From Proteiniclasticum aestuarii (lineage in GTDB: Bacteria; Bacillota; Clostridia; Clostridiales; Clostridiaceae), in the NCBI RefSeq assembly GCF_017368455.1, contig NZ_JAFNJU010000009.1:62001-126000 (forward strand): a stretch of DNA of 64,000 nucleotides, in the 5' to 3' direction. Positions 49,737-59,242 of the stretch are shown here, one piece after another; position 1 is the stretch's first letter; every line of letters starts with the position of its first letter. The notes under the pieces are model-generated. The model was given only the letters and a program-made list of their open reading frames with translations, was not told the DNA's origin and searched no databases. A program made the translations under genes and the position numbers.

Positions 49737-50828
49737 ATGAAATCTGTTCGTATCGTACAAAGTGGAGATTTCCACCTGGACTCTCCGTTGGCCCTTCATC
49801 ATGAGTCCTTCCGCAGACAGAGAAGAGAGGAACTGTTGCAGTCTTTTTCACGAATCGTTGATTTTTCCATAAGGACCGACGCGAAACTGCTGCTGCTTAC
49901 CGGGGACCTCTTTGATTCGGCAAGGGTCACCTCTAAGACTCTGGAGTTTCTTGCAAAGGAAATGAAGCGATTTCCTGGAAGAATCTTCATTTCCCCGGGA
50001 AACCATGACCCGATTTCTCCAGAAAGCCCCTATAATATCTATACCTTTCCTGAAAACACCCATATCTTCAGAGAATATGAAGAAGTCCATCTGAAAGAGC
50101 TGGATTGTCTCGTCTGCGGACAGGGGTTTACAGGTGCGTATCAGCACGAAAATATGCTGCAAGGTAGAAAACCGGAGCATCCTGCTGCCATCAGAATACT
50201 TGTGCTGCATGGTGAAGTCACTTCCGGAACCAGTGAATACAATCCAGTTTCAGAAGAAAGCATCGAAGAAAGCGGCTTCAGTTATATCGCCCTTGGTCAC
50301 AGACATGAATACAGCGGTATCCGCCAGGCAGGCGGAACGTCCTATGCTTATGCAGGAATCCCCGAAGGGAGAGGATTTGATGAGCTGGGAGACAAAGGGG
50401 TCATCCACGGAGAGGTCTTTGAGCAGGGAACAGGTCTTTCCTTCCATAAGACCAGCATCAGAAACTACTGCGCAGTGGATGTTTCCATCACCGGTCATTT
50501 CACCACCGAGGAAATCACAGAAAGAATCCTGAAAGCGCTGCCGGACAAAAACACACTCTATAAGATTGAACTGACAGGAACGGTTCCGTCCTATCTGCAT
50601 CTGGACCTGCTAAGCATAGAAACACTCCTACGCAGACATCTGGTTTATTTCACCCTGACAGACAAAACAACGGTCCATGAAACCATAGAGCAGATCAGCG
50701 AGAATACACTGAAAGGACTGTTTCTCAAAACCATCATGGAGCGCAGAGAAGTTTCTTCTGCCGATCTGAACTTACTGGAAGAAGCCTCCAACATGGGGCT
50801 TCGGATTCTGTCGCAGGAGGATTTTTAG
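49737..50828 (+). CDS. yhaO: SbcD/YhaO-like DNA exonuclease subunit (metallophosphoesterase)
   Basis: 363 residues. Mre11/SbcD-type metal motifs: QSGDFHLDSPL, LTGDLFD, ISPGNHDP, LVLHGEV and YIALGHRHEY. The N terminus and the pairing with a YhaN-like ATPase match Bacillus YhaO. It likely forms the nuclease half of an SbcCD-like complex. ATG 49737 has GAGGGAGGA before it; the longer frame from 49635 has no site. The stop is one base before the next ATG, so the two genes are translationally coupled. Confidence 0.92.
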   Translation: MKSVRIVQSGDFHLDSPLALHHESFRRQRREELLQSFSRIVDFSIRTDAKLLLLTGDLFDSARVTSKTLEFLAKEMKRFPGRIFISPGNHDPISPESPYNIYTFPENTHIFREYEEVHLKELDCLVCGQGFTGAYQHENMLQGRKPEHPAAIRILVLHGEVTSGTSEYNPVSEESIEESGFSYIALGHRHEYSGIRQAGGTSYAYAGIPEGRGFDELGDKGVIHGEVFEQGTGLSFHKTSIRNYCAVDVSITGHFTTEEITERILKALPDKNTLYKIELTGTVPSYLHLDLLSIETLLRRHLVYFTLTDKTTVHETIEQISENTLKGLFLKTIMERREVSSADLNLLEEASNMGLRILSQEDF

Positions 50829-50829
50829 C

Positions 50830-53325
50830 ATGCTGATAAAACGCGTCTCCATCGAACAGTTCGGAAAACTGAAGAAACAGACCTTTGAATTTCAGGATGG
50901 AATCAATGTGATTCAGGGAGATAATGAAGCGGGAAAAAGCACGCTGCAGACCTATATCCTATCCATGTTCTACGGTGCGAGAACCAGCAGAAAGTTCAAT
51001 CTGGACATTCGCAGAAAATATGTTCCGTATCATGAGAACCATAGCTTCGGAACCATGGAGATTACGCTGGAAAATCAGAATCTCCTGGTAGAGCGAAAAA
51101 TTTCAGGCAAGAGAAAAGAGGACCTGTTCCGGATCTACGACAGGGATACCTTCGAGCAGGCTCCCTATTCCGAAAATCTTGGAAAGGATCTTCTGGATGT
51201 GGAACTGGAGGAATTCATCAAAACGCTGTATATCAGTCAGAACGGCACGAAGTTTCTCAATGAGAAAGATGAAGGCTTATCCACCAAGCTGACGAATCTC
51301 CTGGAATCCGGAGACGAAGAGGTTTCCTTCACCAAAGCCATGATCACCCTTGATAAGGAGATGAAACTGATCAAAGGTGGCCGCAAAAATGGAAAACTGG
51401 ACAGGATCTATCAGGAGCTGTCAAAGCTTCACCTCAACCTGGAACAGTCAAAGTCCATGCAGAAAAGGATATCTGAGATGCACAGTGTTCTGACGGAGCT
51501 GGAAGAGGAAGAGGCGGAGATTCAAAAGAAGAAAGAGGAAATCCGCATTCTGAAGGACAGGATACATCTCTATGAAGTGAAAAACGAATTTCTTAGGATC
51601 CGCAGAAATCTCCAGGAGCTGAAAGCCATAAAAAAGCAGAAGAGCACCAGCTTCTCTCTTCCGGAGGATGAAGAACTGAAAGAGATCAGAGAGAAGGAAA
51701 GAAAACTCAGAGATCTCACAGAAGATCTGATGCTCCTTGAGGATGAACTGAAAGGCCTGAAAAGAAGGAAGATTGAAGTCGATTTGCGTCTGGAGCCCTT
51801 CAGCGGCTACGAAGAGATCGGACGGGAGGCCATCCTTACGATGGTGCGCCTTCAGGGTGAGGAGCTGCTCCTTGAAGAAAAGCTGAAGTATTTCAGAACG
51901 GATTCCACTTTAAACAGGAACCTTCTGGAAAGAAGGGAAGAATTAAGCAGCCTCCTGAAACACTATGAAAAGCACCTGAACGGACTGAAATCCAGAAAAC
52001 CTTTCCTGATGATCGCCTCTTTTGCCATATTGCTTACTGCTTTTGTGGTGCAGGCCCTCACTGATAACCACTGGGCTGCAGCAGGAATCGGCGGAGGTTC
52101 TCTCATGTTCTTTCTCCTTCGCGGATTTCTGGAGAAAAAACGCATCGCGTATCATCTGCGTCAAGTGGACAGCATAGAAGATGCCATCCGAAGCATGAGC
52201 GCAGAGCTCCAGATGAATCCCGATGAAGTGATCCGTTCCAAGAGAATCATCGATAAGATGCCGCGAGACAAAGAGAGGCTGCAGTTGGTCAGAAGACAGG
52301 AAGAAGTGGAGCTGTATAAGAACAGAGTCTTTCAGCTGACCAATGCAAAAACCGTTGAGGATCTTCTAAAAGGAGAAGAAGAATACAGGCATCTTCTGGA
52401 TGAGGAAAAGGAAATCGGAAAAGAGATCCTGAAAACGGAAAAAGAGATTCTGACCAGAAGTGAACGGAAGGAGAATCTTTTTGCTGCATATAAAGCGCAC
52501 ATTACAGAAATCGGATTCAGAGAAGAGGAACATGATCCATACAGTTTTCCTGATCTTCTGGATCTGGAGATCATGAGACTTCAGGACCTGAGCAATAAAG
52601 AATCCGGCCTCAATTATGCACTGAAAGGCCTCATAGGGGACAGAGAGGAGCAGGAAGTCGAGCAGGAGCTTGATGCCATGGAATCGCTGGGTATTACAGA
52701 GGATCTGGACCTTAAGGTTCTGGAAGCCAGGGAGCGTGATCTCTCGGATAGACTTGAAAAAATCCAGGAGAAAAGCAGCGAGCTTCGTCTGGTAATGAAA
52801 GAGATGAACTTCATGGAACCCCTTCAGATCGAGGATGCCATCCTGAGTCTTCAGGAAGAGGAGAAGATGCTGAAAAGAAGGTATGAGGTACTGGAGCTCA
52901 CCAGAAGTCTGATGAAAGATTCCTATGAAAAACTCCGTAAGGAGTTCACAGGCAAATTGAATGAGAAGGTGACGGCCATCTACAGGGAAATCACAGGTAA
53001 AGAGAGAACTGTGAAAGTGAGTGAGATGTTCTCTATGAATTATCAGGAATCCGGGATGCTCTGGGAGGACACCTTTCTTTCCCATGGGTCCATGGAGCAG
53101 CTGTATCTCTCCTTACGAATCGCCATGGCGGACCTCATCTACGCGGGAAGAAAAGTCCCGCTGATTCTTGATGAGGCATTTTCCAGCTATGATGAGGAAA
53201 GGCTTCATAAAACACTTCATTATCTCATGAAGTGCACAGACCGTTTTCAGATCTTCATCTTCACCTGCCATAAAAGAGAGGTGGAAATGCTCAAGGAAAA
53301 TGCCCATATTCACATAATTCAATGA
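50830..53325 (+). CDS. yhaN: YhaN-like SMC/SbcC-type ATPase
   Basis: 831 residues. Walker A GDNEAGKST (30-38), a long coiled coil from about 190 to 760 interrupted at about 395-435 by two hydrophobic segments (MIASFAILLTAFVVQAL; WAAAGIGGGSLMFFLLRGF), then signature LSHGSMEQLYLSLRIAM and Walker B LILDEAFSSYD. This is the AAA_27/YhaN layout: an ATPase whose coiled coil is broken by a membrane hairpin. With YhaO it is expected to process DNA ends, possibly at the membrane. Its exact task is not known. Confidence 0.92.
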   Translation: MLIKRVSIEQFGKLKKQTFEFQDGINVIQGDNEAGKSTLQTYILSMFYGARTSRKFNLDIRRKYVPYHENHSFGTMEITLENQNLLVERKISGKRKEDLFRIYDRDTFEQAPYSENLGKDLLDVELEEFIKTLYISQNGTKFLNEKDEGLSTKLTNLLESGDEEVSFTKAMITLDKEMKLIKGGRKNGKLDRIYQELSKLHLNLEQSKSMQKRISEMHSVLTELEEEEAEIQKKKEEIRILKDRIHLYEVKNEFLRIRRNLQELKAIKKQKSTSFSLPEDEELKEIREKERKLRDLTEDLMLLEDELKGLKRRKIEVDLRLEPFSGYEEIGREAILTMVRLQGEELLLEEKLKYFRTDSTLNRNLLERREELSSLLKHYEKHLNGLKSRKPFLMIASFAILLTAFVVQALTDNHWAAAGIGGGSLMFFLLRGFLEKKRIAYHLRQVDSIEDAIRSMSAELQMNPDEVIRSKRIIDKMPRDKERLQLVRRQEEVELYKNRVFQLTNAKTVEDLLKGEEEYRHLLDEEKEIGKEILKTEKEILTRSERKENLFAAYKAHITEIGFREEEHDPYSFPDLLDLEIMRLQDLSNKESGLNYALKGLIGDREEQEVEQELDAMESLGITEDLDLKVLEARERDLSDRLEKIQEKSSELRLVMKEMNFMEPLQIEDAILSLQEEEKMLKRRYEVLELTRSLMKDSYEKLRKEFTGKLNEKVTAIYREITGKERTVKVSEMFSMNYQESGMLWEDTFLSHGSMEQLYLSLRIAMADLIYAGRKVPLILDEAFSSYDEERLHKTLHYLMKCTDRFQIFIFTCHKREVEMLKENAHIHIIQ

Positions 53326-53412
53326 GAATATCCGTTGATGTTTATAAGACGGGCAGAGCTTATGAACGATTTCTGAAATTCCTTCTGAATACGGTTTCAT
53401 AATCCGGTTCTA

Positions 53413-53421
53413 TGTTATAAT
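53413..53421 (+). promoter_or_regulatory. Extended -10 promoter of the CBS protein
   Basis: TGTTATAAT at 53413-53421, 37 bases before the ATG at 53459. Confidence 0.6.
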
Positions 53422-53458
53422 GAGAGTGTAAAAGAAATACGAAAGAGGTACAGTGCAT

Positions 53459-53878
53459 ATGAATATTGCTTTTTTTCTAACCCCAAAGTCAGAACTGATT
53501 TACGAAATGGTAGACTCTACCATGCGGCAGGTTCTGGAGAGGATGGAACATCATGGCTATTCTGCAATTCCACTCATTGACAATGATGGAAAGTATGTTG
53601 GAACTCTTACTGAAGGGGATCTGCTCTGGAAAATCAAGAATACTCCAGGTCTGTCCTTTAGAAACACCAATAAAGTGAAGGTCAAGGATATCGAGAGAAG
53701 AAAGAAACATGAAGTGGTCACCATCAGTGCAGACATCAACAACATCATCGTATTGGCCCGTACACAGAATTTCGTTCCGGTGGTGGACGATGAAGGTGTG
53801 TTTATCGGTATCATCAAGAGAAGTGATATCATAGACTATTGTTATAACCTAATTACAGACGAAAAGAAGATCGGTTAA
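53459..53878 (+). CDS. CBS-domain pair protein
   Basis: 139 residues made almost entirely of two CBS motifs: MEHHGYSAIPLIDNDGKYVGTLTEGDLL and ARTQNFVPVVDDEGVFIGIIKRSDII. Stand-alone CBS pairs (CbpA/CbpB/YkuL-like) bind adenine nucleotides or cyclic-di-AMP and signal to partners. This one starts with IAFFLTPKSELIYEMVDSTMRQVLERM, the CbpB/YkuL-type opening. The partner is unknown. The ATG 53459 is used because AGAGGT lies 9 bases before it. Confidence 0.88.
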   Translation: MNIAFFLTPKSELIYEMVDSTMRQVLERMEHHGYSAIPLIDNDGKYVGTLTEGDLLWKIKNTPGLSFRNTNKVKVKDIERRKKHEVVTISADINNIIVLARTQNFVPVVDDEGVFIGIIKRSDIIDYCYNLITDEKKIG

Positions 53879-53893
53879 TAACATATTACTGAG

Positions 53894-53920
53894 AAAAAGC
53901 TGAAGAAACTTCAGCTTTTT
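53894..53920 (+). terminator. Terminator of the CBS gene
   Basis: A 12-bp stem (53894-53905 with 53909-53920) whose 3' arm ends in a T run. Confidence 0.85.
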
Positions 53921-53999
53921 TATGTTACTATGTTGATATAACTATGCCATAAAAGGCGCAAGAAAGGGGTAAAGGCTACTATAAAGCCTAGTGAAGAAT

Positions 54000-55160
54000 A
54001 TGGATGAAAAAAACATGAATGATATTTCCATGGAAGAGGCAATGGAAGGATTCGCTCTGAATAAAGTGAAGGATGGAGATATCCTGGAGGGCACAATCCT
54101 CAAAGTGAACAAGGATGAGGTCATAGTAAACATCGACTATTATGCGGACGGAGTGATTCCAAGAGATGAGCTTACCAAGGACCATCATGAAGACATCACA
54201 CAGACCAGCAGCATCGGCGATAAAATCAAAGTGATTGTGCTGAAAGCAGATGATGGTGAAGGAAATGTCCTGCTGTCAAAGATCAAAGCCGATGCCATCG
54301 TGGCAAAGGAAGAACTTGAAAAAGCCCTGGAAGAGAAAGAGGCTGTGGAAGTGAAGGTCCTTGAAGTGGTGAAAGGCGGTCTGAGAGTATTCTTCAAGGG
54401 TCTATCAGGGTTCATGCCTGCGTCCCTGGTATCCAACACTTACGTGGAGGATCTGAGCAAATTCACCGGAGAAACACTGAAGGCCTACGTGGAAGAATAT
54501 GACGAAGAGCAGAGCAGGCTGATCTTCTCCAGAAGAGCCTATCTTGCTGAAAAAGATGCGGAAGAGAAAGCAAGGCTTCTTGCTACACTCAAGGAAGGAC
54601 AGTCTGTAGAAGGAACGGTGTCGAACATCACTTCCTATGGTGCATTCATTGACCTGGGCGGACTCATCGGTCTTGCTCACATTTCCGACCTTTCCTACGG
54701 CAGAATCAACCATCCAAGTGAAGTACTCAGCGTTGGGGATAAAGTGACTGTCCATGTGCTGAAAATCGATCAGAAGAAGGAGAAGATTTCTCTTTCCCTG
54801 AAGAACAAGGGCCAGGATCCATGGAACAGAGTACATGAAATGAAGATCGGACATGTGTATGAAGCCAGCGTGAAGAAAATCATCGATGCAGGGGCCATCG
54901 TGCAGCTGGAAAACGGCATCGACGGACTGGTTCACATCAGCGAGATCAGCTATGACCATGTTACAGATGTCAATGAAGTACTGAAGGAAGGTCAGAAGGT
55001 CAACGTCAAGCTACTGAATATCGATGACGAGCGTAAGCGCGTCAGCTTCTCCATCAGAGATGCAAAAGAGGAAGACCAGAGTTTCTATGAAGAAGAAGAT
55101 TCTGTGACCCTTGGTGACGTGTTTCAGAACTTAATGGATAAGTTTAAGGAGGAGAACTAA
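54000..55160 (+). CDS. rpsA: S1-domain RNA-binding protein (ribosomal protein S1 homologue)
   Basis: 386 residues with four S1 domains (starting at about 20, 105, 190 and 275): GDILEGTILKVNKDEVIVNI, AVEVKVLEVVKGGLRVFF, GQSVEGTVSNITSYGAFIDLGG and GHVYEASVKKIIDAGAIVQLENG. Bacillota S1 proteins of this size help mRNA binding rather than being strict ribosomal proteins. The start is uncertain: the ATG at 54000 has no close ribosome site, while an in-frame GTG is at 53991 and AAAGGGGT lies at 53963-53970 beyond a small hairpin. pepD follows after 2 bases. Confidence 0.9.
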   Translation: MDEKNMNDISMEEAMEGFALNKVKDGDILEGTILKVNKDEVIVNIDYYADGVIPRDELTKDHHEDITQTSSIGDKIKVIVLKADDGEGNVLLSKIKADAIVAKEELEKALEEKEAVEVKVLEVVKGGLRVFFKGLSGFMPASLVSNTYVEDLSKFTGETLKAYVEEYDEEQSRLIFSRRAYLAEKDAEEKARLLATLKEGQSVEGTVSNITSYGAFIDLGGLIGLAHISDLSYGRINHPSEVLSVGDKVTVHVLKIDQKKEKISLSLKNKGQDPWNRVHEMKIGHVYEASVKKIIDAGAIVQLENGIDGLVHISEISYDHVTDVNEVLKEGQKVNVKLLNIDDERKRVSFSIRDAKEEDQSFYEEEDSVTLGDVFQNLMDKFKEEN

Positions 55161-55162
55161 GA

Positions 55163-56605
55163 ATGAGCATATTAAGCCAGTATGAACCTAAGAAGGTGCT
55201 GCACTACTTCGAAGAACTGACAAAGATTCCCAGAGGCTCAGGAAATGAAAAAGCGGTATCGGATTATCTGAAGAAGTTTGCAGAGGACAGAAATCTTGAC
55301 GTCATTCAGGATGAAGTCATGAACATCATCATCAAAAAGCCCGGAACCTCAGGATATGAAGACAGCAAGCCAGTGATCATCCAGGGACATATGGACATGG
55401 TGGATGAAAAGAACAACGACACCGTTCATGATTTTTCCAGAGATCCGCTCAAACTGAGAATCGTGGAGGATCATCTCTATGCCACAGGCACCACCCTCGG
55501 TGCGGATAACGGAATCGCAGTTGCCTATGCACTGGCGATTCTTGACAGTGACGACATTCCACATCCTCCTCTTGAAGTGCTCATCACCGTGGAAGAAGAG
55601 ACCGGCATGATCGGGGCAGCTTCAGTGGACGGCAAGCACTTTGAAGGAAAAATGCTCATCAATATCGATTCCGAAGAAGAAGGCACATTCCTTGTGAGCT
55701 GTGCAGGAGGGGCCAGGCAGACAGTGAAGCTTCCACTGCACTACACAAAAGCAGAGGGTGTTTCCTATAAGCTCAGCATCACAGGTCTGAAAGGCGGCCA
55801 CTCAGGCATGGATATCATAAAAGAACGCGGCAATTCCAATGTGCTTCTGGGACGTGCATTATTCATGCTGCGCGAGAAATACGATTTTCTTGTCACGAGC
55901 CTTCATGGCGGTTCCAAGAACAATGCCATTCCAAGAGAGGCTGAAGCGATTCTTGTATTCAGTGGTAACGTGGAAGGGCTTCTGGATGAAGTTGCTAGAA
56001 TCGAAACAACACTGGGTATTGAAATTGAAACCCAGGATGATGACTTCAACATCACCTTCAGCAAAACAGATACCCCTGAACAGTGCTATGACAAAGTGAC
56101 AACGGAGAAAGCCATCGGGCTTCTCTTCACACTGCCAAACGGTGTGATCAGCATGAGTCAGGATATTCATGGTCTGGTGGAGACATCCCTGAATCTGGGC
56201 GTCCTCCATGAGAAAGAACAGAAGCTGTATTTTGATTTCGCAGTGAGAAGCAGCGTCGGTTCCAGGAAAGAGATGGTCCTAGACAAAGTGAAGACCATCG
56301 GAGAGATCTTCGGTGCACAGACTGAAATCACTTCCTCCTATCCGGAGTGGAGATACGCAAAGGACTCCAATCTCAGAGATGCCTTCATCAGCGTATATGA
56401 AAAGAAATATGGTGTACTGCCAAAGATCGAAGCCATTCATGCGGGACTTGAGTGCGGAATTCTCTCAGGCAGAATCGACGGTCTGGATATGATCAGCCTC
56501 GGACCCAACCTGTTTGATGTCCATACACCCGATGAGCATATGGATCTGAAATCTGTAAAGAATGTCTATGAGTTCCTGCTGGATGTGCTGAAACATCTGA
56601 AATAA
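55163..56605 (+). CDS. pepD: Aminoacyl-histidine dipeptidase (PepD, M20 family)
   Basis: 480 residues. M20C/PepD motifs: FEELTKIPRGSGNE at the start, QGHMDMVDEKN with zinc-ligand His, TTLGADNGIAVAYAL with the bridging Asp, VEEETGMIGA with the catalytic Glu, and a late EAIHAGLECG and DVHTPDEHMDL with a ligand His. It hydrolyses Xaa-His and other dipeptides in the cytoplasm, in keeping with a peptide-using anaerobe. AAGGAGGAG lies before the ATG. Confidence 0.95.
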   Translation: MSILSQYEPKKVLHYFEELTKIPRGSGNEKAVSDYLKKFAEDRNLDVIQDEVMNIIIKKPGTSGYEDSKPVIIQGHMDMVDEKNNDTVHDFSRDPLKLRIVEDHLYATGTTLGADNGIAVAYALAILDSDDIPHPPLEVLITVEEETGMIGAASVDGKHFEGKMLINIDSEEEGTFLVSCAGGARQTVKLPLHYTKAEGVSYKLSITGLKGGHSGMDIIKERGNSNVLLGRALFMLREKYDFLVTSLHGGSKNNAIPREAEAILVFSGNVEGLLDEVARIETTLGIEIETQDDDFNITFSKTDTPEQCYDKVTTEKAIGLLFTLPNGVISMSQDIHGLVETSLNLGVLHEKEQKLYFDFAVRSSVGSRKEMVLDKVKTIGEIFGAQTEITSSYPEWRYAKDSNLRDAFISVYEKKYGVLPKIEAIHAGLECGILSGRIDGLDMISLGPNLFDVHTPDEHMDLKSVKNVYEFLLDVLKHLK

Positions 56606-56631
56606 ACACTGTAATGAACATGAGGTGGACC

Positions 56632-57450
56632 ATGAAGAATTTTAAAGACAGAGATTTTCTATTGACCCAGGAGGATCTGGTTCTCATTGACGTGCGCTTT
56701 GATATGACCAATCCGAAGTATGGGAGAGAAGCCTACGAGAAGGCCCATGCCAGAGGTGCCGGGTATCTGGATCTTGACAAGGATCTGGCAGGTCCGGTGA
56801 AAGCACACGGTGGAAGGCACCCTCTACCTGATGAAAAAGAGTTTCAGGAGAAGCTGCGTGCGCTGGGCCTGAATAACGACTCCAGAGTGCTCATCTATGA
56901 TGATGGAGACAATTCTTCTGCCGGAAGACTCTGGTGGATGCTGAAATACTACGGACTTGAAGACGTCTTCGTTCTTCAAGGCGGATTCAGCGCTCTTGAA
57001 AAAGAGGATCTGACAGACAGAAAGGAAAGTTTCCCCAGAGGGGATATTCAACTGAAACCCGATGCGTCCATGACGGCCTCCTACGAAGAGGTGCTTTCCT
57101 ATTCCAGGCAGGATCAACCTAAAGACAAGGTCCTGGTGGATTCAAGGAGCAGTGAACGCTACAAGGGGATTTTGGAGCCCATCGATATCAAAAAAGGGCA
57201 TATCCAAAACGCGAAGAATGTATTCTTCAGGAGTCATTTCGATGATCAGAATAAGATCGACAAAGATGCGCTGCAGAAGAACTTTGAAGACATCGCAGCC
57301 TATGATGATGTGATCTTCCATTGCGGCTCTGGTGTAACCGCCTGCACAAACATCATGGCTTTTGAGGAACTGGGAAAAAAATCCAGATTATATATAGGTA
57401 GCTTCAGTGACTTTGTCAGTTATGAGGAAAATACCGTAGAAGGGGAATAA
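56632..57450 (+). CDS. Thiosulfate/3-mercaptopyruvate sulfurtransferase (two-domain rhodanese)
   Basis: 272 residues with two rhodanese domains. The first (1-125) is inactive: its loop reads YDDGDNSSAGRLWW. The second (about 145-272) carries Cys231 in FHCGSGVTACTN, the CGSGVTA loop being typical of mercaptopyruvate/thiosulfate sulfurtransferases. It moves sulfur to thiophilic acceptors. ATG 56632 lies behind GAGGTGG; the ATG at 56614 is not used. The stop overlaps the next gene by one base. Confidence 0.92.
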   Translation: MKNFKDRDFLLTQEDLVLIDVRFDMTNPKYGREAYEKAHARGAGYLDLDKDLAGPVKAHGGRHPLPDEKEFQEKLRALGLNNDSRVLIYDDGDNSSAGRLWWMLKYYGLEDVFVLQGGFSALEKEDLTDRKESFPRGDIQLKPDASMTASYEEVLSYSRQDQPKDKVLVDSRSSERYKGILEPIDIKKGHIQNAKNVFFRSHFDDQNKIDKDALQKNFEDIAAYDDVIFHCGSGVTACTNIMAFEELGKKSRLYIGSFSDFVSYEENTVEGE

Positions 57451-58361
57451 TGATGAAGAACCGGCTTATCGGAATGAGAACCATTAAGACAGCTTTAGTC
57501 GTGATTATTTCATATATCGTCTCTTCTCTCATCAATGAAGAGCTTTCCTTTGCGCTGATCTATGCAGCGGTCATATGTGTTGAGACTTCTGTTGTATCCA
57601 GTGTGAAAATCGGATACAACAGAGTTCTTGGGACGGTTATAGGCGGCGTCATCGGACTGATCATGAATTATGTTCCGCTATACGGCGGCATCACCATGGC
57701 CATAGGCATCATCATCACGATCATGTTCACGAACCTGCTCAACATCAAGAAGGCGACCGGGATCGCCATCACACTTGTAGTCATCATCATCATCGGTTCC
57801 TCTGACACTTCTCCGGCCATCTATGCCATGCAGAGAACACTGGATACGATCATAGGAATTGTCATTGCGACCCTGGTGAATATGATGATATATCCTCCGG
57901 ATCAGATGAGAATGGTCCGGGAGAGCTTTGAGCATTACAAGCATACGGCCAAGGAAATCGTTTCGGAAGTCCTTCTCTATGATATAGACAACGGACTGGC
58001 GACCCTGACGAAGGAGCTGGATGATTTCAGGGAAAAGTATGATTCTCTCAGCAAGGAGCTGAAGATTCTCAAGAAGTATGACATGGAAGACTATGAATAC
58101 TACACACAGATGATTGAAGCTTCGGAAAAAGTGCTGATCTATACAGAAGCCATTTCCCTGAGCGACCCGGATGTCAAAATGACCGCAGACAACAATCAGA
58201 AGCTTACAAAGATTCTGGCACAAGATATGAAACAGACGGAATTTGTGGATCTTGATTCCTCCACAAGAGAAGACATGATCTTCAACTACAATCTGGCAAA
58301 ACTCATTTCCGCACTGGAAAAGATTCTGCGCGTCAGAGTCGTAAGAACAGACCAGAATTAG
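57450..58361 (+). CDS. ArAE-type (FUSC-like) membrane protein
   Basis: 303 residues. The first 150 form about five to six helices (TALVVIISYIVSSLIN, ALIYAAVICVETSVV, RVLGTVIGGVIGLIMNYV, ITMAIGIIITIMFTNLL, AITLVVIIIIGSSDTSP, TIIGIVIATLVNMMIYPPDQ) and the rest is a cytoplasmic coiled coil. This matches the aromatic acid exporter family member 1 type. Transport of aromatic or organic acids is known for some relatives; the substrate here is unknown. Its ATG shares the A of the preceding TAA, so it is coupled to the rhodanese gene. Confidence 0.88.
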   Translation: MMKNRLIGMRTIKTALVVIISYIVSSLINEELSFALIYAAVICVETSVVSSVKIGYNRVLGTVIGGVIGLIMNYVPLYGGITMAIGIIITIMFTNLLNIKKATGIAITLVVIIIIGSSDTSPAIYAMQRTLDTIIGIVIATLVNMMIYPPDQMRMVRESFEHYKHTAKEIVSEVLLYDIDNGLATLTKELDDFREKYDSLSKELKILKKYDMEDYEYYTQMIEASEKVLIYTEAISLSDPDVKMTADNNQKLTKILAQDMKQTEFVDLDSSTREDMIFNYNLAKLISALEKILRVRVVRTDQN

Positions 58362-58371
58362 ATGCTGCATG

Positions 58372-58408
58372 AAAAGATCTCTCTAGATGGGAGATCTTTT
58401 TCTTTTTT
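58372..58408 (+). terminator. Terminator of the pepD-rhodanese-ArAE unit
   Basis: A perfect 10-bp stem (58372-58381 with 58391-58400) followed by TCTTTTTT. Confidence 0.88.
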
Positions 58409-58419
58409 GTTGAAGAGTC

Positions 58420-58581
58420 TTGAAGTTTCACTTTGCTATCTCGTATAATTGTCATGAAGTTTGGAATAATGATAGTGGAAAATCTTATTTCACTTCAGAA
58501 GCAGGAGATTATAAAGATAAACTTAAAATGACTTTAAATCGACTTATCCACCTTGTACAAAAATTTCTATGATGGTAAACT
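58420..58581 (+). promoter_or_regulatory. Two candidate promoters upstream of maf
   Basis: TTGAAG (58420-58425), 18 bases, TATAAT (58444-58449); and TTGTAC (58553-58558), 17 bases, TAAACT (58576-58581). The second is 60 bases from the maf ATG. Confidence 0.5.
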
Positions 58582-58640
58582 AATAAGTAGGAATTTTTTA
58601 GAAGCGAATTTCTATGATGAATTACACGGGAGGTGTTCCG

Positions 58641-59216
58641 ATGAATTTTATACTGGCATCAGGTTCCTTAAGAAGACAGGAACTGATCAGAAGAATGGGC
58701 ATAGACTATCAGGTCATTGTTTCTGATTTTGATGAGGAAAAGGTTCCTTATGACGGTGATCCTGAAGCCTACGTGAAAATTCTGGCCGCCGAGAAAGCGA
58801 AGAACATCCTAAGTGAAGAAACCAGTAACTCCTTTATTCTTGGCGCAGATACAATTGTCTGTGCGCAAGGGAAAATATTAGGTAAACCGACAGACAGGGA
58901 AGATGCCTTTTCCATGATGAAGCTGCTTGAGAACAGTACCCATGAGGTCTATTCTGGGCTAGCGCTCATTCATGAAAGAAAAGGGATTGTAGAAACTGTA
59001 GCCAGAAAAACTTCTGTGCAGTTCTCTTCTATGTCAGAGGAAGAAATTCACGCTTACCTGGATAAGAATGAATGGAAAGACAAGGCTGGAGCTTACGGAA
59101 TCCAGGGAGCTGCAGGGCTTTTCATCGAAGGGATTGAAGGAGACTATTACAATGTGATGGGTCTGCCTCTCAACACCCTTTACCATATGCTCAGAAAATA
59201 TCAGATCATCATGTAA
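58641..59216 (+). CDS. maf: Maf nucleoside triphosphate pyrophosphatase
   Basis: 191 residues. Maf motifs: ILASGSLRRQELIRRMG (substrate loop), SDFDEEKVPY, LGADTIVCAQGKILGKP and GIQGAAGLFIEGIEGDYYNVMGLP. Maf proteins hydrolyse non-canonical or canonical NTPs (dTTP/UTP type) and slow septation when overproduced. GGGAGGTG precedes the ATG 58641; the longer frame from 58614 is not used. It begins the shape/division cluster. Confidence 0.95.
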   Translation: MNFILASGSLRRQELIRRMGIDYQVIVSDFDEEKVPYDGDPEAYVKILAAEKAKNILSEETSNSFILGADTIVCAQGKILGKPTDREDAFSMMKLLENSTHEVYSGLALIHERKGIVETVARKTSVQFSSMSEEEIHAYLDKNEWKDKAGAYGIQGAAGLFIEGIEGDYYNVMGLPLNTLYHMLRKYQIIM

Positions 59217-59242
59217 TGGAGTGGGGAATCTAGGAGGATTTT

